Positions 16,569 to 25,751 of a stretch of DNA of 33,612 nt are shown piece by piece (position 1 is the first letter of the stretch; every line of letters begins with the position of its first letter). The position numbers and the translations under genes are program-made. This DNA comes from Maribacter sp. (GTDB lineage: Bacteria; Bacteroidota; Bacteroidia; Flavobacteriales; Flavobacteriaceae), in contig JAGLKG010000160.1 in assembly GCA_023141835.1 (NCBI GenBank), forward strand, positions 1 through 33,612, read 5' to 3'. Below the pieces are notes generated by a model, which had not been told where the DNA came from, ran no database searches, and worked only from the letters and a program-made list of their open reading frames with translations.

Positions 16569-18962
16569 ATGGTAGCTAAACTAACACAAGGCTTTTGGGC
16601 TGTAACTGCCCGGGTAATTCTAAGGAATAGAATTCTAATTCTATTATTGATAGCGGCCTTTACCGTTTTTATGGCCATGCAATGGGAAAATATGCGTTTC
16701 AGCAATTCCCAAGCCAATTTACTGCCAGATGACCACCCATTGAATCTGGAATATCAAGATTTTTTAAAACTATTCGGGGAGGAAGGTAATGCCGTGGTAT
16801 TCGCGGTTAACGATAGCGCCCTTTATTCACCTACAAATTTCAATCGGTGGAATAAATTAAGTAAGCAATTAGGTGCATTCCCCGAGGTCGACTTTGTTTT
16901 ATCCACTGACAATTTACAAGAATTGATCAAAGACAAGGAAAAACAGGAATTTGTTCTTGAGTCTTTCATTAAAGCTGAAATTAATACACAAAAAGAAGTA
17001 GACACCCTTGTGAACCATCTGTTCAATGACCTACCTTTTTACGACAATCTTCTGTTCAATAAGGAAAGTCGAACCGTACGAACTGTAATGTATTTAGACA
17101 AGGACATTGTTAATACTTCTGTTCGCAAGGATTTTATTTTAAGGGACCTGGCCAGTCTTGTCGATAATTTTGAAAATGAAACTGGGTTAGACGTTCATAT
17201 TTCTGGAATGCCCTATATACGGACCATGAATTCCCAAAATATTATCGATGAGATCGGGAAATTCATATTGGCGGCACTTGGTGTAACCTCCCTGATTTTT
17301 TTCTTCTTTTTTAGAAGCGTCAGGGCCACCTTCATTTCGATGTTCGTTGTAATCATTGGCGTTATGTGGGCATTCGGTATTTTGGGCCTATTACAATACG
17401 AAATAACCGTTTTAACAGCTTTGATTCCACCACTCATTATCGTTATAGGAATCCCCAACTGTATTTTTCTAATAAACAAATATCAACAAGAGGTTAAGAA
17501 GCATGGAAATCAAGCTCTTTCCTTACAGCGGGTAATTTCAAAAATTGGCAATGCCACGCTAATGACAAATGTGACCACGGCTTCTGGGTTCGCCACATTT
17601 ATAATCACAGATAGTAAATTATTAAAGGAGTTTGGTATAGTTGCTTCTATAAATATCATTGGAATTTTCATAATATCCCTATTAATCATTCCGATTATCT
17701 ATAGTTTCATGCCCTTGCCAAAGACAAAACATTTAAAACATCTTAACAAAAAATGGATCGATGCTTTTGTCAATTGGATGGAGCGTATCGTTCGGGAAAA
17801 GCGGATTTCTGTCTATATTACCTCTATAATTCTTTTGGTGGTAAGTATTATCGGAATCTATCAAATAGACATATCGGGAAGCCCTATAGAAGATATGCCA
17901 AAAAAAGCTGATTTTTTTAAGGATATTCGATTTTTTGAAAAAGAATTTGATGGTATAATGCCGGTTGAAATCGTAGTGGACACCAAAAGACCTAAAGGAG
18001 TTTTAAAGCCGGCCACTCTTAAAAGAATGGATCAATTGGGTAATGTGATCGATGAGATTCCAGAGCTATCCAAACCAGTCTCCGTGGTTAATTTGGTCAA
18101 ATATTCCAAACAAGCTTTTTACAATGGCATTCCCAAGTATTATCAATTACCAACCACTCAAGAGAACAACTTTATTATGGATGTTGCCCGAAAATCATCG
18201 GATAATGGCAATCTCCTAAAAAGTTTTGTTGATAGTACTGGACAAATGGCAAGGATCACAACCTTTATGAAAGATGTGAAAACAGACCGAATGGAGGACA
18301 TCGAGGCCCGTCTCTTGGAAAATATCGCCAAAATATTTCCAGAAGAAAGGTATAGTGTCTATATGACCGGTAGCGCATTGCTTTTCTTGAAAGGAACCAA
18401 ATATCTAGTCAAAAATCTCATTCTATCGCTGGCCTTTGCCATTTTCTTAATAGCTCTTTTCATGGCCTACCTTTTCAGGTCATTTAGAATGATAATAATT
18501 TCACTCATTCCCAATTTACTTCCTTTGGTAGTTACAGCTGGAGTAATGGGTTTTGTTGGCGTTCCCATAAAACCCTCGACGATTTTGGTTTTCAGCATAG
18601 CCTTTGGCATTTCAGTTGATGATACAATACACTTCTTGGCCAAGTATAGACAGGAATTGACTGCGAGTCGTTGGCATATTAAAAATTCAGTCTATGCCGC
18701 ATTGCGGGAAACCGGAGTAAGCATGTTCTACACTTCGATAGTTCTTTTCTTTGGATTTTCCGTTTTTGTAATTTCTGATTTTGGTGGCACTGTCGCATTA
18801 GGCGCTTTGGTTTCGGCCACACTAATGTTCGCCATGCTTGCCAATCTCATATTACTACCATCCTTACTCCTGTCCCTTGAGAGAAGTATTGCAAACAAAG
18901 AGGTTTTGCGCAAACCTCAAATAGATATTCTTCCAAAAGAAGAACTCAATACAAAGGACTAG
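16569..18962 (+). CDS. MMPL/RND-superfamily membrane transporter
   Basis: Integral inner-membrane protein of 797 residues with the two-fold RND/MMPL layout. One membrane helix lies near residues 20-38, followed by an extracytoplasmic domain and a bundle of about five helices (about 225-380, including VMWAFGILGLLQYEITVLTA and IGIPNCIFLINKY). The pattern then repeats: a helix at about 418-435, a second extracytoplasmic domain, and a helix bundle with FSIAFGISVDDTIHFLAKYR. It is shorter than HAE1/AcrB pumps and lacks a visible membrane-fusion or TolC partner, so it belongs with the MMPL/sterol-sensing-like transporters, perhaps handling lipids or hydrophobic compounds. The substrate cannot be read from sequence. 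It is probably monocistronic. Confidence 0.88.
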   Translation: MVAKLTQGFWAVTARVILRNRILILLLIAAFTVFMAMQWENMRFSNSQANLLPDDHPLNLEYQDFLKLFGEEGNAVVFAVNDSALYSPTNFNRWNKLSKQLGAFPEVDFVLSTDNLQELIKDKEKQEFVLESFIKAEINTQKEVDTLVNHLFNDLPFYDNLLFNKESRTVRTVMYLDKDIVNTSVRKDFILRDLASLVDNFENETGLDVHISGMPYIRTMNSQNIIDEIGKFILAALGVTSLIFFFFFRSVRATFISMFVVIIGVMWAFGILGLLQYEITVLTALIPPLIIVIGIPNCIFLINKYQQEVKKHGNQALSLQRVISKIGNATLMTNVTTASGFATFIITDSKLLKEFGIVASINIIGIFIISLLIIPIIYSFMPLPKTKHLKHLNKKWIDAFVNWMERIVREKRISVYITSIILLVVSIIGIYQIDISGSPIEDMPKKADFFKDIRFFEKEFDGIMPVEIVVDTKRPKGVLKPATLKRMDQLGNVIDEIPELSKPVSVVNLVKYSKQAFYNGIPKYYQLPTTQENNFIMDVARKSSDNGNLLKSFVDSTGQMARITTFMKDVKTDRMEDIEARLLENIAKIFPEERYSVYMTGSALLFLKGTKYLVKNLILSLAFAIFLIALFMAYLFRSFRMIIISLIPNLLPLVVTAGVMGFVGVPIKPSTILVFSIAFGISVDDTIHFLAKYRQELTASRWHIKNSVYAALRETGVSMFYTSIVLFFGFSVFVISDFGGTVALGALVSATLMFAMLANLILLPSLLLSLERSIANKEVLRKPQIDILPKEELNTKD

Positions 18963-19028
18963 GAAGAATAATGCACATAACATAGGCTTTTAAACATTTC
19001 GAAAGTCGATTCTTTTTACCCAAAAGGC

Positions 19029-19036
19029 TATCTTTG
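19029..19036 (+). promoter_or_regulatory. -7 box before asnS
   Basis: TATCTTTG, a full match to TAnnTTTG, 26 bases before the asnS ATG. No TTTG at 19-base spacing was found. Confidence 0.55.
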
Positions 19037-19062
19037 CCCTTTTAATTTTTATTTGATTTAAA

Positions 19063-20496
19063 ATGAAATCTTCAAATGTAAAAGAACTTCTTTCCTCTGC
19101 TCCAAAGCATCAGGAAGTTGTGGTGAATGGCTGGGTAAGGACCTTTAGAAGCAATAGGTTTATTGCGCTAAACGATGGGTCAACAATCAACAACATTCAA
19201 TGCGTTGTTGATTTCGAGAATTTTGGAGAAGGTTTGCTAGGGCAAATCACTACAGGTGCGGCGTTAAAAATCAGCGGCACATTGGTAGAGAGCCAAGGAA
19301 AAGGGCAAAGTGTTGAAATCCAGGTCAAGGATATTTATGTTCATGGTGGTGCCGACCCAGAGGAATATCCCATTCAACCAAAAAAACATTCATTGGAATT
19401 CTTACGCGAAAAAGCACATCTCAGGATACGTACTAACACCTTTGCCGCAATTATGCGTGTGCGTTCAGCACTATCTTTCGCCATTCACCAATATTTCAGA
19501 CAAAATAATTTCTATTATTTCCACGCACCCATTGTTACAGGTTCTGATGCTGAAGGAGCTGGGGAAATGTTTCGTGTTACGACATTAGACGGTAAAAACC
19601 CTCCTTTGAATGAAGAAGGCGAAATTAACTATAGAGAAGACTTTTTTGGGAAAGAAACCAATTTAACTGTCTCTGGCCAATTAGAGGCAGAAGCCTACGC
19701 CATGGGATTGGGAAAAGTTTACACATTCGGACCAACCTTTAGAGCAGAAAATTCCAACACATCAAGACACTTAGCAGAATTCTGGATGATTGAGCCCGAA
19801 ATGGCCTTTTACGATTTGGATGCCAATATGGATTTGGCCGAGGACTTCATTAAAAGTGTAATCAAGTATATTCTTGAAAATTGTGAAGAAGACCTGCAAT
19901 TCTTGGAAAAACGATTACTGGATGAGGAAAAGACCAAACCCCAAGCAGAGCGTAGTGAAATGGCCTTGATTGAGAAGTTGAAATTTGTTTCGGGCAATGG
20001 TTTCAAACGAGTTACATATACCGAAGCCATAGATATTCTTCGCAACAGTAAACCCAATAAAAAGAAGAAATTTAAGTATCCTATTGACGAGTGGGGTACG
20101 GACCTACAAAGTGAACATGAACGCTTCTTGGTTGAAAAACATTTTAAATGTCCTGTTATTTTGTATGATTATCCAGCTAAAATAAAAGCCTTTTATATGC
20201 GCCTAAATGAGGATGGGAAAACCGTTCGTGCCATGGATATTCTTTTCCCTGGAATAGGTGAAATCGTAGGGGGATCACAGCGAGAAGAACGTTTGGACGT
20301 TTTGAGGGATAAAATTGCAGATTTAGGTATTGATGAAGAAGAACTTTGGTGGTATCTTGATTTGCGAAAATTTGGCTCGGCCATACATAGTGGATTTGGT
20401 CTAGGCTTTGAGCGTCTGGTTCTTTTTGCCACTGGCATGGGCAATATCAGGGATGTTATTCCATTTCCAAGAACACCGCAAAATGCCGAGTTCTAA
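19063..20496 (+). CDS. asnS: Asparaginyl-tRNA synthetase
   Basis: Class IIb synthetase charging tRNA-Asn, 477 residues. The N-terminal OB-fold anticodon-binding domain (VVVNGWVRTFRSNRFIALND) is followed by the catalytic domain with motif 2 (FRAENSNTSRHLAEFWMIEP) and motif 3 (GFGLGFERLVLFATGM). The internal insertion after residue 280 (KRLLDEEKTKPQAERSEM) is consistent with the Bacteroidota form. rpoN starts 40 bases after the stop with no terminator between, so the two are probably co-transcribed. Confidence 0.97.
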   Translation: MKSSNVKELLSSAPKHQEVVVNGWVRTFRSNRFIALNDGSTINNIQCVVDFENFGEGLLGQITTGAALKISGTLVESQGKGQSVEIQVKDIYVHGGADPEEYPIQPKKHSLEFLREKAHLRIRTNTFAAIMRVRSALSFAIHQYFRQNNFYYFHAPIVTGSDAEGAGEMFRVTTLDGKNPPLNEEGEINYREDFFGKETNLTVSGQLEAEAYAMGLGKVYTFGPTFRAENSNTSRHLAEFWMIEPEMAFYDLDANMDLAEDFIKSVIKYILENCEEDLQFLEKRLLDEEKTKPQAERSEMALIEKLKFVSGNGFKRVTYTEAIDILRNSKPNKKKKFKYPIDEWGTDLQSEHERFLVEKHFKCPVILYDYPAKIKAFYMRLNEDGKTVRAMDILFPGIGEIVGGSQREERLDVLRDKIADLGIDEEELWWYLDLRKFGSAIHSGFGLGFERLVLFATGMGNIRDVIPFPRTPQNAEF

Positions 20497-20536
20497 TCTG
20501 AAATCGCTAACTTTATAAGATAGACAACTAACCCCA

Positions 20537-21994
20537 ATGCTTAAACAACATTTACAGTTTAAACTATCTCAAAAACTCTCCCCTCAACAAATTCAGTTGA
20601 TGAAGTTGATACAATTGCCTACCCAGGCATTTGAACAGCGACTAAAACAGGAACTTGAAGAAAACCCCGCACTGGAAGGCGGTAAGGAAGAGAACGATGC
20701 TATAGCTGATGAATTCGATGAGCTCTATGACAATGATGCAGAAGGGGAAAATATCAATACGGAAGACATCAATATCGATGAATATTTGAGTGATGATGAG
20801 ATTCCCGATTATCGTACCAAAGCAAACAACTATAGTGCGGATGATGACGAGAAAAGCATACCATATGCAGCTGGAACCTCGTTCAATCAATACCTGATCA
20901 ACCAGCTAACTACCGTCTATCTAAATGAGCAAGAATGGGGCATCGCAGAGTTTCTTGTCGGCAGTGTTGATGAAAGTGGATATATTCGCCGTCCTTTATC
21001 CGATATAATGGATGACCTTGCATTTACACAGAACATATACACTGATGAGAAAACCATTGAATCTGTTCTCAAAATGGTCCAGGAATTGGATCCGCCCGGA
21101 GTTGCCGCAAGATCATTGGAAGAATGCTTGATCGTTCAACTAAAAAGAAAGGAAATAAATCCAAATATCGAAAAAGCCATTTTGATTTTGGAAAAGTCAT
21201 TTGAACAGTTTAGCAAAAAACACTATAAGAAGCTAATCCAAAAGCACAATATTACCGAGGAAGAACTAAGGAATGCCATTTCGGAAATAGAAAAGCTAAA
21301 TCCTAAGCCTGGTGGATCTTATGCAGGAAATAATAGGATTGTTGAGCATGTTGTTCCAGATTTTTCGATAAAAATCGTGGATGGGAAACTTGAGCTTACA
21401 TTAAATGGCAGAAATGCCCCAGAATTACATGTGTCCAAGGAATATAACAATATGCTAAGAGGCTTCAAGGACTCTAAGGAGAAGTCAAAATCCCAAAAAG
21501 ACACTGTCATGTTCATCAAACAAAAATTGGACGCTGCTAAATGGTTCATCGATGCCATCAAACAGAGGCAGCAGACGTTGTTCATTACAATGAATGCAAT
21601 TATGCAATATCAGAAAGAGTATTTCTTAACCGGTGATGAGCGCAATCTGCGCCCTATGATCTTAAAGAATATTGCGGATCAAATACAAATGGATGTATCT
21701 ACCGTCTCCAGAGTGGCCAATAGCAAATATGTAGATACTCCTTACGGAACAAAATTGATCAAGGAGTATTTTTCCGAATCCATGAAGAATGAACAGGGTG
21801 AAGATGTCTCGACAAAAGAAATAAAAAAGATACTTGAAACGGTTATCACTAACGAGTTGAAGAAAAAACCCCTTACCGATGATAGACTGGCCGCAATACT
21901 AAAAGAGAAAGGGTATCCAATCGCAAGAAGAACAATTGCAAAATATAGAGAGCAACTTGGAATACCGGTAGCCAGATTACGAAAGCAGATATAA
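20537..21994 (+). CDS. rpoN: RNA polymerase sigma-54 factor
   Basis: Alternative sigma factor that needs an AAA+ activator, 485 residues. The N-terminal region I is glutamine/leucine-rich (LKQHLQFKLSQKLSPQQIQL), followed by an acidic region II, the core-binding region with QELDPPGVAARSLEECL, a helix-turn-helix region (IQMDVSTVSRVANSKYV) and the C-terminal RpoN box ARRTIAKYRE at about residue 463. All key segments are intact. It lies downstream of asnS and overlaps the next gene by TAATG. No -24/-12 type promoter was searched for exhaustively in the window. Confidence 0.97.
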   Translation: MLKQHLQFKLSQKLSPQQIQLMKLIQLPTQAFEQRLKQELEENPALEGGKEENDAIADEFDELYDNDAEGENINTEDINIDEYLSDDEIPDYRTKANNYSADDDEKSIPYAAGTSFNQYLINQLTTVYLNEQEWGIAEFLVGSVDESGYIRRPLSDIMDDLAFTQNIYTDEKTIESVLKMVQELDPPGVAARSLEECLIVQLKRKEINPNIEKAILILEKSFEQFSKKHYKKLIQKHNITEEELRNAISEIEKLNPKPGGSYAGNNRIVEHVVPDFSIKIVDGKLELTLNGRNAPELHVSKEYNNMLRGFKDSKEKSKSQKDTVMFIKQKLDAAKWFIDAIKQRQQTLFITMNAIMQYQKEYFLTGDERNLRPMILKNIADQIQMDVSTVSRVANSKYVDTPYGTKLIKEYFSESMKNEQGEDVSTKEIKKILETVITNELKKKPLTDDRLAAILKEKGYPIARRTIAKYREQLGIPVARLRKQI

Positions 21995-22599
21995 TGGGGT
22001 ATTTTCTCAAGATAGTCTCATACATCTTCCACCCACTATTCATCCCTATTGCTGGGACTATTGCCTATTTTCAAATTACCCCCAAATATAGCCCCTTGGA
22101 ATTACTAGGGGGAAATATGTTGCCCATATTCATTTTGACTGTGATTATCCCTATAATTTCATTTCTAATCCTTAGGAATATTGGTATCGTACATTCCATT
22201 CAATTACCAACCATAAAAGAGCGTAAATATCCTTTATACCTCAATCTGGTACTCCTCTTTATAGTTGTATACAAAGTAATTCCGAATAATTACATTATGG
22301 AGTTATATTACTTCTTTGTAGGGCTGATAATCGCCACTTTGGCCTCTATACTATTGTTGTTCTTTAAGGTCAAAAGCAGCATGCATCTTTTGGGGATGGG
22401 TAGCCTATTTATGTTCCTAACGAATCTAAGTGTTCATTTTGAAACAAACATAACCCTTTCCTTAAGTATTTTTATTTTATTGACCGGTTTGGTAACTACA
22501 TCGAGGTTATACTTGAATGCCCATACCAAATCAGAAGTATTTATTGGGTTTTGTATTGGACTGATTTCACAACTTCTCACTGTCAAATACTGGCTATGA
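21994..22599 (+). CDS. Multi-pass membrane protein, possibly PAP2-like
   Basis: A 201-residue, very hydrophobic protein with about six membrane segments. The segments KSSMHLLGMG and SRLYLNAHTKSEVFIGFCIG recall the S-x-H and R-(x5)-H-(x3)-D arrangement of PAP2 phosphatases, but the aspartate position is not clearly kept, so enzyme activity is uncertain. Its ATG overlaps the rpoN stop codon (TAATG), which argues for translational coupling. It is the last gene of the asnS-rpoN group and converges on the exbD remnant. Confidence 0.8.
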   Translation: MGYFLKIVSYIFHPLFIPIAGTIAYFQITPKYSPLELLGGNMLPIFILTVIIPIISFLILRNIGIVHSIQLPTIKERKYPLYLNLVLLFIVVYKVIPNNYIMELYYFFVGLIIATLASILLLFFKVKSSMHLLGMGSLFMFLTNLSVHFETNITLSLSIFILLTGLVTTSRLYLNAHTKSEVFIGFCIGLISQLLTVKYWL

Positions 22600-22619
22600 C
22601 CAGCTGTTTAATTTAAAAA

Positions 22620-23103
22620 TCAAGGAAAAGTTTCAGTTGTTTCTCCAACATAGGTGGTATAATTGATTTTCAGAACATTCACCTTTCGCAACCCTTCCTT
22701 TACATCAGAGATTAGTCCCATACTCGCCTTTTTATCCACTTTTAAAGCAACCGTAACGACACGCCTCGACTCAACAGGCATTTTGCTTATATGCCCTAAA
22801 CGTACTGCCCCACTTCAGAAACTTTTGCATATTTATCATTGAGCTGAATTCTAGGTTCAGTTCCCCACGATTTCGGATAACTGCCGTTAGGTGTGCCGAG
22901 GTGCACATAAATAACCCTGTATTTATTTTCAATCTTTTTCACTTCGGTGACGGTTGGAAGTTCATTATCAACCCTTAATGGAATGTCTTTCATAACCGTA
23001 ACCGTCATAAAAAGAATAGTAGTATAAAAACTATAACTAGCAATGAAGCCGTCGAGACTTCCAGTGCGTCAAGCATCTCTCGTTTATTGAATCTACTTAT
23101 CAT
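22620..23103 (-). pseudogene. exbD-2 duplicate, disrupted by two frameshifts
   Basis: Decayed copy of the ExbD gene at 24615-25097. The ATG at 23103 gives MISRFNKREMLDALEVSTAS and then LLVIVFILLFFL before a TGA. One missing T in the T run at about 23008-23013 would join it to MTVTVMKDIPLRVDNELPTV, which stays open to 22796. A second missing T there would restore VLGHISKMPVESRR and LKVDKKASMGLISDVKEGL, ending at 22620. The pieces are collinear with the intact gene. The conserved membrane aspartate (SLPDIVF in the intact copy) has become valine (SLLVIVF), so even a repaired protein should not work as a normal proton-path ExbD. Confidence 0.85.
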
Positions 23104-23107
23104 ATAT

Positions 23108-23722
23108 CTATTTGGTTTCCGATTCTGTAAATTTTAGAGGAAATAATTCTTTAATGTTCTTTATTTTACTTTTTAGATGTTCCGCTTCTTCAATGGTTAT
23201 TGTCGGGTCTTTGTATTCAGATTCCAATGTTGCATAATCTTTTTGATAAAGTCTTTGCGCCTCTCTATTACGCAAATAGCCATAAGCTCTAAGTAACTCA
23301 TTTTGAACTGAAATATATGCTCCATACTTAGTTTCGCGATTATTGCTTAAAGAAATTATAGCCTTTGAAGGAGCATCTGAGGAATTCGGATTTCTTTCTC
23401 CTTTGCAATAGCCACAATAAGCTGGGTGGTTATACGCAAAACCACCGTTATCTAAAAAAGCAATTGCCTTTTGCCTTAGATCAGTCAATTCAATTAAAAC
23501 ATCATCGACAAGTAACTGCCCATGATCATCTATAAGTACGCGCAGAATATTTCTTTCAAATACATCGGCGATCACCGGGTTTTTTTCAAGTTTTGGCAAC
23601 ATCCTGTCAATACCTACATCGGTCTCAATTGAAGTGGTAACCAAGAAAAATATCAATAGCAAAAAAGCAATATCCGCCATTGACCCTGCATTTACTCTTT
23701 GGATATTTGTTCGTTTACCCAT
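23108..23722 (-). CDS. ExbD/TolR family protein, duplicate copy of exbD-1
   Basis: A 204-residue ExbD-type protein: a short cytoplasmic N-terminus, one membrane helix with the conserved aspartate (NAGSMADIAFLLLIFFLVTT), then a periplasmic domain. It is a clear paralog of the exbD-1 gene at 25121-25741, sharing the internal CGYCKG motif (CSYCKG in the other) and the KAIISLSNNRETKYGAYISV block. The frame is intact and key residues are kept. Its partner copy, 4 bases downstream, is broken, and no exbB gene precedes it, so its own expression and use are doubtful. Confidence 0.85.
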   Translation of the reverse strand: MGKRTNIQRVNAGSMADIAFLLLIFFLVTTSIETDVGIDRMLPKLEKNPVIADVFERNILRVLIDDHGQLLVDDVLIELTDLRQKAIAFLDNGGFAYNHPAYCGYCKGERNPNSSDAPSKAIISLSNNRETKYGAYISVQNELLRAYGYLRNREAQRLYQKDYATLESEYKDPTITIEEAEHLKSKIKNIKELFPLKFTESETK

Positions 23723-23743
23723 ACTAATACATTTAGGTTATTA

Positions 23744-23850
23744 AAATATAATACCTAGCAAGTAAGAACAGTATAGCAAGAGCACTGGGGCAGAAATTAC
23801 AACTAAAACCATTTGTTTTTCTGCTTTGGTGACAGCAATATTTATGCCAT
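23744..23850 (-). pseudogene. Possible membrane-protein remnant before the exbD duplicate
   Basis: The gap between the PorT-like gene and the exbD-1 copy has an open stretch without a start that reads PINGINIAVTKAEKQMVLVVI followed by a hydrophobic tail ending in GIIF and a stop at 23744. It occupies the same position, relative to exbD-1, as the small membrane protein at 25752-26183, so it may be that gene's C-terminal relic. Sequence similarity is weak. Confidence 0.25.
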
Positions 23851-24537
23851 TTATAGGATATAGAATATTAACCCAACACGTAGAGGCTTCAATTTTAAAT
23901 CTTCGCCCTCAAAGACAACACCTTCTTCAAATAAATTCTTTAGAGAGTAGTACATATGAATATTGAATGTATTATAGCCAACGCTGAACATTAGTCCATA
24001 TTGAAACTTTCGAACATCTGGGTTTTTGAATGAAGTTTTATTTTCGGCGGTAACCAATTTAGAACGCGAACCAAAAACATATCCCAGCTTTAGCCCAGAG
24101 TACACCCTCCAAAATTTATATTCTTCAGAAGTTGAGTCTCGCCATCTAACTTCTAAAGGCAGTTCAATCAAATGAGTTTCAAATTTACTCCGTTTTACTT
24201 GGGAGTCCCCTCTGGCTATCTCATATAAAATAGCACTATTCATTTCACTGGCCACCAAATTGGAATAATATGAATTGATGGCATACCCCAACCCCAACCC
24301 TAAGGCAAAAGTCCTTTTGGAATTAAGTGGAATATCCTTGATAATACCCCCTTGTAGGCCATAAGACAAATTTCTTTGCGTAAAATCAGTAGGTTTATCC
24401 AAAAGGAAATTATAGGTAATACCGAAATAAAATTGATCTTCCAGATAATTATTGTCCTTACTATTGTATCCCTGTATAGTCTGAGCGTATATACCAGTCA
24501 CAAAAAGAACAAAAAAACACAGCATACACTTTTTCAT
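23851..24537 (-). CDS. PorT-like outer-membrane beta-barrel protein
   Basis: A 228-residue protein with a signal peptide (MKKCMLCFFVLFVTGIYAQ) and alternating beta-strand pattern typical of the small eight-strand barrels of the PorT/OMP_b-brl group (YFGITYNF, ALGLGLGYAINSYYSN, THLIELPLEVRWR, LKLGYVFG, LMFSVGYNTFNIHMYYSLKN). PorT itself belongs to the type IX secretion system, but many relatives have other or unknown roles, so no symbol is given. The frame continues upstream to 24582 through a terminator hairpin; the ATG at 24537 is chosen for its signal peptide. Confidence 0.8.
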   Translation of the reverse strand: MKKCMLCFFVLFVTGIYAQTIQGYNSKDNNYLEDQFYFGITYNFLLDKPTDFTQRNLSYGLQGGIIKDIPLNSKRTFALGLGLGYAINSYYSNLVASEMNSAILYEIARGDSQVKRSKFETHLIELPLEVRWRDSTSEEYKFWRVYSGLKLGYVFGSRSKLVTAENKTSFKNPDVRKFQYGLMFSVGYNTFNIHMYYSLKNLFEEGVVFEGEDLKLKPLRVGLIFYIL

Positions 24538-24557
24538 GAATGTAAAATTAAATAAAT

Positions 24558-24592
24558 AAAAAACGCCCTGATAAAATATCAAGGCGTTTTTT
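24558..24592 (-). terminator. Terminator after the exbB-exbD operon
   Basis: Strong hairpin: CGCC-T-TGATA pairs with TATCA-G-GGCG over a 3-base loop, with A and T tracts on both sides, so it could work in both directions. It lies 22 bases after the exbD-2 stop and 20 bases before the PorT-like gene's ATG, separating the two transcripts. Confidence 0.85.
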
Positions 24593-24614
24593 AAAGTTTG
24601 AAAAATCGTATTAA

Positions 24615-25097
24615 CTATTGTAAATTATTGAAAGCATCACCATCATACGTGGTATAATTTACTTTAAGGGCATTTACCTTTCTTAACTCTTGCTTAATAT
24701 CTGAAATCAACCCCATATTAGCATTTTTATCAACTTTAAGGGAAGTAGTCAAGACATTCTGCAATTCCTGTGATTTCTTGGCTCGTTCTGCCAAAATATA
24801 ATCTCCAACAGCTGAAGGGTCAGCAAATTTGTCGTTCAACTGTATCTTAGGCTCGGTCCCAAAAACTTTTTGAAACTCCTGTGTGGGCTTACCCACATAT
24901 ATATAAATAACACGATCCTTTTTTTCCAACTTCTTAATTTCGTTAGCGTTAGGAAGAACGTTCTGTACTTTAAGAGAACTATCCTTCATAACGGTCACTG
25001 TCATGAAAAAGAATAGCAGCATAAAAACAATATCCGGCAGCGAAGCCGTTGACACTGGTGGTAATTCACCGCTTTTTTTCTTACTAAATTTAGACAT
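24615..25097 (-). CDS. exbD: ExbD/TolR family protein, exbD-2
   Basis: Second ExbD of the energy-transduction operon, 160 residues. N-terminal membrane helix with the conserved aspartate (STASLPDIVFMLLFFFMTVT), followed by a periplasmic domain (DRVIYIYVGKPTQEFQ, TEPKIQLNDKFADPSAVGDY, LKVDKNANMGLISDIKQELR). It would work with ExbB as a proton-driven motor for TonB or a similar force-transducing protein. It sits 23 bases after exbD-1. No tonB gene is in the window. A frameshifted paralog lies at 22620-23103. Confidence 0.92.
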   Translation of the reverse strand: MSKFSKKKSGELPPVSTASLPDIVFMLLFFFMTVTVMKDSSLKVQNVLPNANEIKKLEKKDRVIYIYVGKPTQEFQKVFGTEPKIQLNDKFADPSAVGDYILAERAKKSQELQNVLTTSLKVDKNANMGLISDIKQELRKVNALKVNYTTYDGDAFNNLQ

Positions 25098-25120
25098 ATT
25101 TTACACTATTAGAATATTAA

Positions 25121-25741
25121 TTAGTTCGAAGTGGTTTCAGCTTCAGACAGTTTTTGAGGAAATAAATCCTGTATTCTCTTAACCTTATCCTTCAAATCAT
25201 CTTTGGCACTCTGTGCCGTTTCAGGATTCAAATATTCAGCCTCCATATCGGTAAACTTCCGACCAAACAAGCGTTCCGATTCCCTATTACGTAAATCGTT
25301 ATAAGCCCCAACCAATTCATTCTGGACCGTAATATAAGTGCCATATTTGGTTTCCCTATCGTTTTTAAGCGATATAATCGCTTTTGCAGGGCTATCGGAA
25401 GAACTAAGATCTCTTCTCCCCTTACAATAACTACAATAATCCGGGCTTCCGGAAGCAGCACCTCCATTGTCCAAGAAGGCCATTGCCTTGGCTCTCAAGT
25501 CTTTAAGCTCAATCAATTCATCATCAGCCAGTAATTGGCCATTCATATTTATGTTAACCTGAAAGATATTCTTCTGTTTAATTATAACATCAGTATCTGG
25601 CGGCTCAATTGGCGGTAACATACGATCCAAACCTGCATCTGTCTCAATGGTTGTGGTAACCAAGAAAAAGATCAATAGTAAGAAAGCTATGTCTGCCATA
25701 GAACCGGCATTTACCTCTGGTGCTCCTGCTCTTCTAGCCAT
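25121..25741 (-). CDS. exbD: ExbD/TolR family protein, exbD-1
   Basis: First ExbD of the operon, 206 residues, longer than the classical 140 or so. The membrane helix NAGSMADIAFLLLIFFLVTT carries the proton-path aspartate. The periplasmic domain has an insert with CSYCKG and a charged helix-like stretch (QNELVGAYNDLRNRESERLF). Two ExbD genes in tandem after ExbB is a common flavobacterial arrangement, suggesting a mixed ExbD pair. An intact paralog lies at 23108-23722. Confidence 0.92.
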   Translation of the reverse strand: MARRAGAPEVNAGSMADIAFLLLIFFLVTTTIETDAGLDRMLPPIEPPDTDVIIKQKNIFQVNINMNGQLLADDELIELKDLRAKAMAFLDNGGAASGSPDYCSYCKGRRDLSSSDSPAKAIISLKNDRETKYGTYITVQNELVGAYNDLRNRESERLFGRKFTDMEAEYLNPETAQSAKDDLKDKVKRIQDLFPQKLSEAETTSN

Positions 25742-25751
25742 AGTTTATGTT

